DNA of 64,000 nt from Symbiodinium natans (taxonomy: Eukaryota > Sar > Dinophyceae > Suessiales > Symbiodiniaceae), in contig CAJNDS010002622.1 in NCBI GenBank assembly GCA_905221605.1, positions 144,501-208,500 of the forward strand. The letters run 5' to 3'. The notes beneath the pieces are model-generated. The model worked only from the letters and a program-made list of their open reading frames with translations, ran no database searches and was not told the DNA's origin. Numbering within the stretch: the first letter of the stretch is position 1; every line of letters starts with the position of its first letter. Made by a program: the position numbers and the translations under genes. Shown here one piece after another: positions 59,161 through 64,000 of the stretch.

Positions 59161-59439
59161 CCCTTCCTTCAGAGAACGCAGAAAAAACCCTAAGCCTCAA
59201 CCCTAACCCTCTGGAGTCGAGAGATACTTGGTGGTTTCCCGACATTCGAGTGCCTTATTGGAGTCCTTATAAGGGAATCCTACGATTTGGGGTCTGTTAT
59301 TTGGGGTCCCCTTTATGTTCGTAACCTCCCACTTTGCCTTAGAGGCAGAGTCTACCTGATGAGTGGCCATTTCCCTACAGTTTTAGTAGGAATTACCCTT
59401 AACTAGTAGGCATGACCCATCAAAACCTGTAGGTCACCC

Positions 59440-59511
59440 TAAACCCTAACCCTCAACCCTAAACCCTAACCCTAAACCCTAAACCCTAAACCCTAAACCC
59501 TAAACCCTAAA
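59440..59511. repeat. CCCTAAA array before a GST-like exon
   Basis: About ten units ending twelve bases before the acceptor of the exon that starts at 59523. Confidence 0.9.
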
Positions 59512-59522
59512 GAGGGTCCCAG

Positions 59523-60623
59523 GGGAGAGTCTTCTTGAGGAGTGGGTGCCTGACCAGTTTCAGAAGCTGAATGTTTTGCTGAAGGGCAAGGATCGGTTCA
59601 CCGCTTCGGGGGAGACCGCCCCGTGGCCGCACCCTCTGTGACTCTGGCCCATGCGGCTTAGGGTTCAGGGTTGAGGGGTTTAGGGGGTTAAAAAGTTAAG
59701 GGGTTGTAGGGTTCAGGGTTTAGGGTTTAGGGTTTAGGGTTTAGGGTTTAGGGTTTAGGGTTTAGGGTTTAGGGTTTAGGGTTTAGGGCTAGCACTCGTG
59801 TTCATGCGGGCTCAGCTTGCCGAGGGCAGGCGGGGGGCCTTCGGAGTGCTGCTGGTCGCAAACCTCCAGACGCCGGTCACGTCGGTCTTTTTTGTTGCTG
59901 CTTCTTAGGGTTTAGGGTTTAGGGTTTAGGGTTTAGGGTTTAGGGTTTAGGGGAGGCGGAACCATGTGAAACCCATCTCAGCTGGATGTGCAGGTCAGTT
60001 TGTTCGAGAAACTATCAAAATCTAGGCCTCCGGCCTTACGTAGTATTAAGAGAGCAATGGGCGCTTGGCAAACAAGAGCGCCGCTAAATCTCAACACACA
60101 GCACTGTGCGAGTGTGCCTTGAACCAGAAACCTTGCACCTCTGAAGGCGAGTTTTCAGGAGCACAGACGGACGTGGCAACTTGTCCATTTCCCCATTTGA
60201 ATCGACTTTTCTACGTTGTGCGGCCCCAGGCGTTTCTTCCCTTAAACACCAGGGCTGTGCAGCGTCTCCCGGAGTTTTGCGCTTTTGCCATGAGGTCGGA
60301 GAGCTCTACTTGTGGGCAATGCTGCATCAGATGAAGCTTTGCAAGCCGCAGCTCTTCTCTGCCACGCCCCAGCTGGGCGAGTTCTACGAGCGCATCGAAA
60401 AACTCGCTGGCGTCAAGAAGGCCTCGTCACTGGAAATGTTCTGGTTGTGGAGATGCACTGTTGCTGTTCTTGTTGGGGAGTGAATGAATGGTCCATGTAA
60501 CAGCAATCGAGGATTAAGAGGAGGGGCCCCCTGATCTTCGTCTTCAGACCGAGTTGCTTGCAGGTGGTCAGTGGCGCCTCTACTTACGGCGCGTGGGAGC
60601 AATATTTTGTGAATCCCGAGTGA
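59523..60623 (+). CDS. Glutathione S-transferase-like, C-terminal domain (three exons)
   Basis: Exons 59523-59617 (ESLLEEWVPDQFQKLNVLLK, then KDRFTASGET), 60295-60420 (VGELYLWAMLHQMKLCKPQL, then PQLGEFYERIEKLAGVKK) and 60564-60623 (VVSGASTYGAWEQYF, stop TGA) join in phase. Both introns use GC donors (ACC|GCCCCG and AAG|GCCTCG) and AG|G acceptors. The pattern of a helix with FQKL, the D-L/E-LYLW helix, P-L--FYERI and GVK near the end matches the alpha-helical C-domain of cytosolic GSTs, which conjugate glutathione to electrophiles. The thioredoxin-like N-domain is not placed; an island near 56390 with DDWPKLK may be part of it. The first intron (59618-60294) holds two TTTAGGG arrays. Confidence 0.6.
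59705..59787. repeat. TTTAGGG array in the GST-like intron
   Basis: About twelve units. A second array of seven units follows at 59907-59951. Confidence 0.9.
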
Positions 60624-60953
60624 GGAATGTGGCGGCTGTCACCATCGTAATCCCTTAACTCGAAACATGAGGCGTGCTCCTCCAACGAAGCCACGGTCCC
60701 ATTTCCACGTATAGCATAGATGTGGTGTCGAATCGGCAACTTCCCATTCTTGCTATCTGCCTTGTAACATAAACCCTTGAAAACCCTTTACGCCCTCAAG
60801 CCTTAATCGTGCGCTTCGCACGCGCGCACACACACACACGAGAGTACTCTCGAGCTACAGCGCAGCACCATCCTGATCAAGCCAGGGCTGGTCTTTGTGT
60901 CTGGCCATGCGGCAGCCTGAAATCGGTGACCCTAATCATTTCTTACATATCAG

Positions 60954-61106
60954 CGGCGCGGATTGTGTGAGCTGGCAAAAAGAGGCACTGTGAAAGTCGC
61001 AGACCTGAACTGCTGGCCCATTGCACGAGTCGAAGCCAGGGGAGCTCCCGTGACATTGTTCGTTGAAGAAAGCCTTAGGAAAGGTTTAGGACTTCCTTGA
61101 GATAGG
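60954..61106 (+). CDS. Exon of unknown gene with strong coding signal
   Basis: After acceptor TATCAG at 60953 the frame reads RRGLCELAKRGTVKVADLNC, WPIARVEARGAPVTLFVEES and stops at TAG 61104-61106. No donor is needed if it is a terminal exon. It lies between the GST-like and NAA10 genes, so it may be the last exon of a small gene. No family is recognised. Confidence 0.45.
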
Positions 61107-61270
61107 ACAATACTCCACTCATGTGTAGCCCGTACACCAAAGCTTGTCCTTACGAGGCACTATCGGGGGCGGAGTAGATGCTTGAGGAGGAGTGAGAGCT
61201 GCTTCATCCATGCTTGCCTCGTCGCCGCAGCGTTTAGAACGTTGATTTTTTGGGGGGACATGCAGAGAGA

Positions 61271-63933
61271 ATGGTCTCGATCCGGCCGGCGACGATCGAT
61301 GACCTACCTGGTATGCAGGCATGTAGCCGACTCAGCTCCAGGAGAGCCTGTGCCGCTTCAGGTAGCTTTGAACCTTGGGGTTTTTGGACATCTCGCTCCT
61401 GTGCACCCTGAACCCTCAAACATGTGCGGAGGCTCCCAAGCATTGTGCACAACCTACCGTTTGCTCCACTCTCCACCAAGTCTGAGGCAATCTTTGCTGC
61501 TTGCCAGAGAACTACCAGATGACTCTCCGATGCACTGAACTTTGAAAGAAAGTGCCTAAACCCCCGGAATCCCGATTCTTAAACCCTATAAGCCACTCAG
61601 GAAGTACTACCTCTACCACGCCCTTTCCTGGCCGCAGTTGCCACAAGTGGCAGCCGGGGCCTGAGATGCTCAGGGACTGGGTCGCTACCCCCTTTGGGTA
61701 GGGGGTTTCTAGGAAAATGTGTCTATTCACCGGGGCCTGAAGCTTAGTGTTTAGGGCAAAAAGAAGGAGCATGGGCACAGCTGAGGGGCCAAAGTTCGGC
61801 GCTCGGTGCCCGCCCGCGTTCTGCTCCCTGGGATGGGCACGCAGTACAGTAGCCTTAGAAGCCTCATGCAACGCAAGCACACAAGACTGGCATCCTAACT
61901 TTTAGTACATAGGACCCGATCATCCGATCGCTGCGGTCCCGTTTCGAGGTGGACAGCCAGAATCGAATTGTGGGCTACGTCCTCGCCAAGATGGAGGAGG
62001 AATCTCTACGATAGACCCGCAACTTCTAAACCCCAAGCCTTAACACCTTCAAACCCACAACTCAGCCCGAACGCGCAAGTGCATTGCCTGAACCAGGCGA
62101 CAGTCGCCAAGCCCCAAACCCAGAACCTGAGCAGTCAAGAAATTCAGCATAATATGCAAAGTAGCACCAAAGCGGGAGATTGGACTAGCAAGCATAAGCG
62201 TCACAGACAGCCACAAACAAGAGGCTAAGAGTCTAAGAGGCTATGAAGCTGAATCAGTCCTTCCTGAGCAAAATCAGGAACCCTTCTGCGCCAACCCAAC
62301 AACGAAAAAAACATCAGGGTACAAAAAAAACCATGACGGTTGCAAACGTCCATGGGGTCCATGACGGTTGCAAACGTCCATATGGGGGTCCATGACGGTC
62401 GCAAACGTCCATGGGGGTCCATGACGGTTGGAAACGTCCATATGGGGGTCCATGACGGTCGCAAACGTCCATGGGGGTCCATGACGGTTGGAAACGTCCA
62501 TGGGGGTCCATGACGGTCGCAAACGTCCATGGGGGTCCATGACGGTTGGAAACGTCCATGGGGGTCCATGTCGGTTGGAAACGTCCATGGGGGCCCATGA
62601 CGGTTGGAAACGTCCATGGGGTCCATGACGGTCGCAAACGTCCATGGGGGTCCATGACGGTTGGAAACGTCCATGAGGGTCCATGACGGTCGCAAACGTC
62701 CATGGGGGTCCATGACGGTTGGAAACGTCCATGGGGGTCCATGACGGTTGGAAACGTCCATGGGGGCCCATGACGGTTGGAAACGTCCATGGTTGTTTCC
62801 TTACCCTTATAAACGTTAAATCCAACCCCTGAACACCACCGACCGGAGACCTCACCGGAACTTGCAGCCCTAAGCCCGCCCAAAAACAACCTCAACCCCT
62901 AGAAAAGTGGCCTCGCTGCCTTGGCATTGCGCGAGCGCGTGCATCGAAACCCTGAAAACCTGAGCCACCCACACGGGTAGTTTTAAACATGAGTTCAGGT
63001 CCTTTTTTTGGGTGCTTGTTATATAGGGGGTCCGTTCCCCAAACTTTCAACCCTAAACCCGAAACCCTGGCTTTCTAAGTGTGGCTAGTCTGCTTGGCGG
63101 GTGGCTGCAAAACTTACAGAACCACCCCTAAACCCTAAGCCCCAAACCATAAACCCAAACCCTACACCCCAAACCCGAAAAACCCTAGACCCTAAACCCT
63201 ACCCAGCTGGGGAGGACACGGACGAGGTCCATGGCCACATCACCTCGCTCGCGGTCATGCGAAGCCCGGAAGCCTGGGTTACTATAGGGTTTTAGGGTTT
63301 AGGGCTTCGGGTTCGGAAGAATTCCTGACAATATTCCCTTAGGGTGCCCTTTATCATTATACTAGAATAACCCCCAAAGCCCTATTCTAACTATTCAGGC
63401 CCCTATATTCGAGAGGGGTCCGACAAAAGGTGTATTCTTTTGTTGGCGCTTTTGAAGCAAGAGTTAACGTATTTCGGGGGTTATATGGGGTGCCCCGATT
63501 TCGGAAAATGCCAAAGAGTGACTGGCAAGGCGTAGATATGGCTGCTCGCCACGAGTAGGTACGTCCCTCAACTTGACTTTGTGACCACGCTTTCGTGTCG
63601 TAACTTGATTTGAGGTGGCAAGGGCACACACGCAAGGAACTAAGCTGCAAGCGGCGACGCGCCAAGGCTACCGACGACTTGGGATTGCCACCGCCCTCAT
63701 GAGGCGGCCAACCGACAAGCCCCAACCCTCCACCTGTAGATGGGATGATTCTCAGTGCTCTACGTGGCCTCACTCTACTGTGGCAGCTGCCCAACCCTGA
63801 ATGCCGACCTCAGCTTTAGCAAGTTGATGGTGCGTAGTATGGGGGTCCAGCAAAGAACCCCAGCGCTCTCCTCTGCAGGGCGTCCATTAACACCATGGAG
63901 GAGTGCTTTAACGCCGAGTTCGTGTCGCTTCAC
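61271..63933 (+). CDS. NAA10: NatA catalytic subunit, N-alpha-acetyltransferase 10 (ARD1), 3' partial
   Basis: NAA10 with NAA15 acetylates protein N-termini on the ribosome. Exons: 61271-61322 (ATG start; MVSIRPATIDDLPGMQA), 61487-61520 (NLCCLPENYQ), 61601-61652 (KYYLYHALSWPQLPQVA), 61949-61999 (VDSQNRIVGYVLAKMEE), 63215-63263 (DTDEVHGHITSLAVMR), 63667-63706 (YRRLGIATALMR) and 63879-63933 (ASINTMEECFNAEFVSLH). Every join keeps phase and reproduces the family sequence, including the LPENY substrate loop, the beta strand VGYVLAKMEE, and the R-x-x-G-x-A acetyl-CoA-binding motif (RRLGIA). The remaining exons lie past the window. Intron donors are GT, GA, GC, GA, GC, GC and GC; all acceptors precede G. 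Intron 4 (62000-63214) holds a minisatellite. No in-frame defect is seen. Confidence 0.93.
62331..62790. repeat. 29 bp minisatellite, 16 units, inside NAA10 intron 4
   Basis: GACGGT (once GTCGGT) recurs 16 times from 62336 to 62772, mostly every 29 bp (27-32). Two unit types occur: GACGGTCGCAAACGTCCATG and GACGGTTGGAAACGTCCATG. Because 29 is not a multiple of three, all three minus frames stay open, giving false proteins of about 180-190 residues. Confidence 0.95.
63284..63312. repeat. TTTAGGG-type tract at the start of NAA10 intron 5
   Basis: TAGGGTTTTAGGGTTTAGGG lies about 20 bases after the GC donor at 63264. CCCTAAA-type repeats lie just before exon 5 (63120-63200). Confidence 0.85.
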
Positions 63934-64000
63934 GCACCGGCCACAGCGAGAAATGCCCCAAAGCTAACCCCCGTAAGTTCCGCTGCCCAACAGAACGTAG
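63934..64000 (+). other. Start of NAA10 intron 7
   Basis: Begins with a GC donor (CAC|GCACCG). The family's next residues (a VRKSN-like segment) are absent from the sequence that follows, so the next exon is beyond the window. Confidence 0.65.

Noticed and set aside
59788-60120. Two further exon-like readings (LALVFMRAQLAEGRRGAFGV and VSLFEKLSKSRPPALRSIKR)
   Set aside because: They fall inside the intron that gives the best GST C-domain join (59617 to 60295). Kept only as a possibility for alternative exons.
62225-62895. Three overlapping minus-strand proteins of 178-193 residues with repeated NRHG/WTP motifs
   Set aside because: Products of the 29 bp minisatellite, which keeps all three frames open; it lies in an intron of NAA10.
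1-64000. Complete spliced-leader gene, tRNA, rRNA or CRISPR array
   Set aside because: I looked for the leader sequence and its complement and saw only the 8-base match at the LINE end. No tRNA, rRNA or CRISPR pattern was noticed. A covariance-model search would be needed to exclude small RNAs.

Overview
The window looks like dinoflagellate nuclear DNA (Symbiodiniaceae or a relative; I cannot fix the genus). The main reasons are as follows. Interstitial TTTAGGG/CCCTAAA tracts occur throughout. Genes are split into short exons whose introns start with GT, GC or GA and end in AG followed by G. Two multi-exon genes match protein families that I know recur in dinoflagellate genomes. Homopolymers and TA, TG, CT and GA microsatellites are very abundant.

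Layout. 1-8347 (+): 3' part of a large, intron-poor surface protein with mucin-like, PPC-like, EGF-like, IPT-like, FN3-like and VWD regions, one transmembrane helix and an acidic tail. 8530-10130: composite tandem repeats. 11280-16380: about five diverged copies of a 0.8-1.2 kb unit with 60-70 bp subrepeats. 16726-17402 (-): three short exons separated by introns made almost only of telomere-type repeat. 18840-19690: hairpin-rich DNA. 20303-28213 (+): several multi-exon genes of unknown function, one with an H1-like basic tail. 28954-38540 (+): a methyltransferase-like dinoflagellate gene. Its intron carries a small inverted-repeat element, and that element is interrupted by a 6.7 kb LINE (minus strand, 31334-38022) with a 16 bp target duplication and an A-tail. 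39237-49630 (+): more split genes, including a Lys-rich protein (42846-46393) whose introns hold long TG and CT microsatellites, and a coiled-coil-like protein ending at 48054. 50793-54037 (+): a multi-exon member of a recurrent dinoflagellate family. 54480-55260: a second hairpin-rich block. 55330-60623 (+): exon islands in degenerate telomere-type repeats, ending in a glutathione S-transferase C-terminal domain. 61271 to beyond the window (+): NAA10/ARD1, the catalytic subunit of the NatA N-terminal acetyltransferase.

The clearest result comes from NAA10. The protein is so conserved that its seven visible exons can be placed to the base, and six of its seven introns begin with GC or GA instead of GT. 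The same rule (GT/GC/GA donor, AG|G acceptor) rescues in-frame joins in the GST-like gene, the 42.8-46.4 kb gene, the 46.6-48.1 kb gene and the 20-23 kb gene. Telomere-type repeats are therefore mainly an intron component here, not chromosome ends. No rRNA, tRNA, complete spliced-leader gene or CRISPR array was recognised. No bacterial-type operons, promoters or ribosome binding sites apply.
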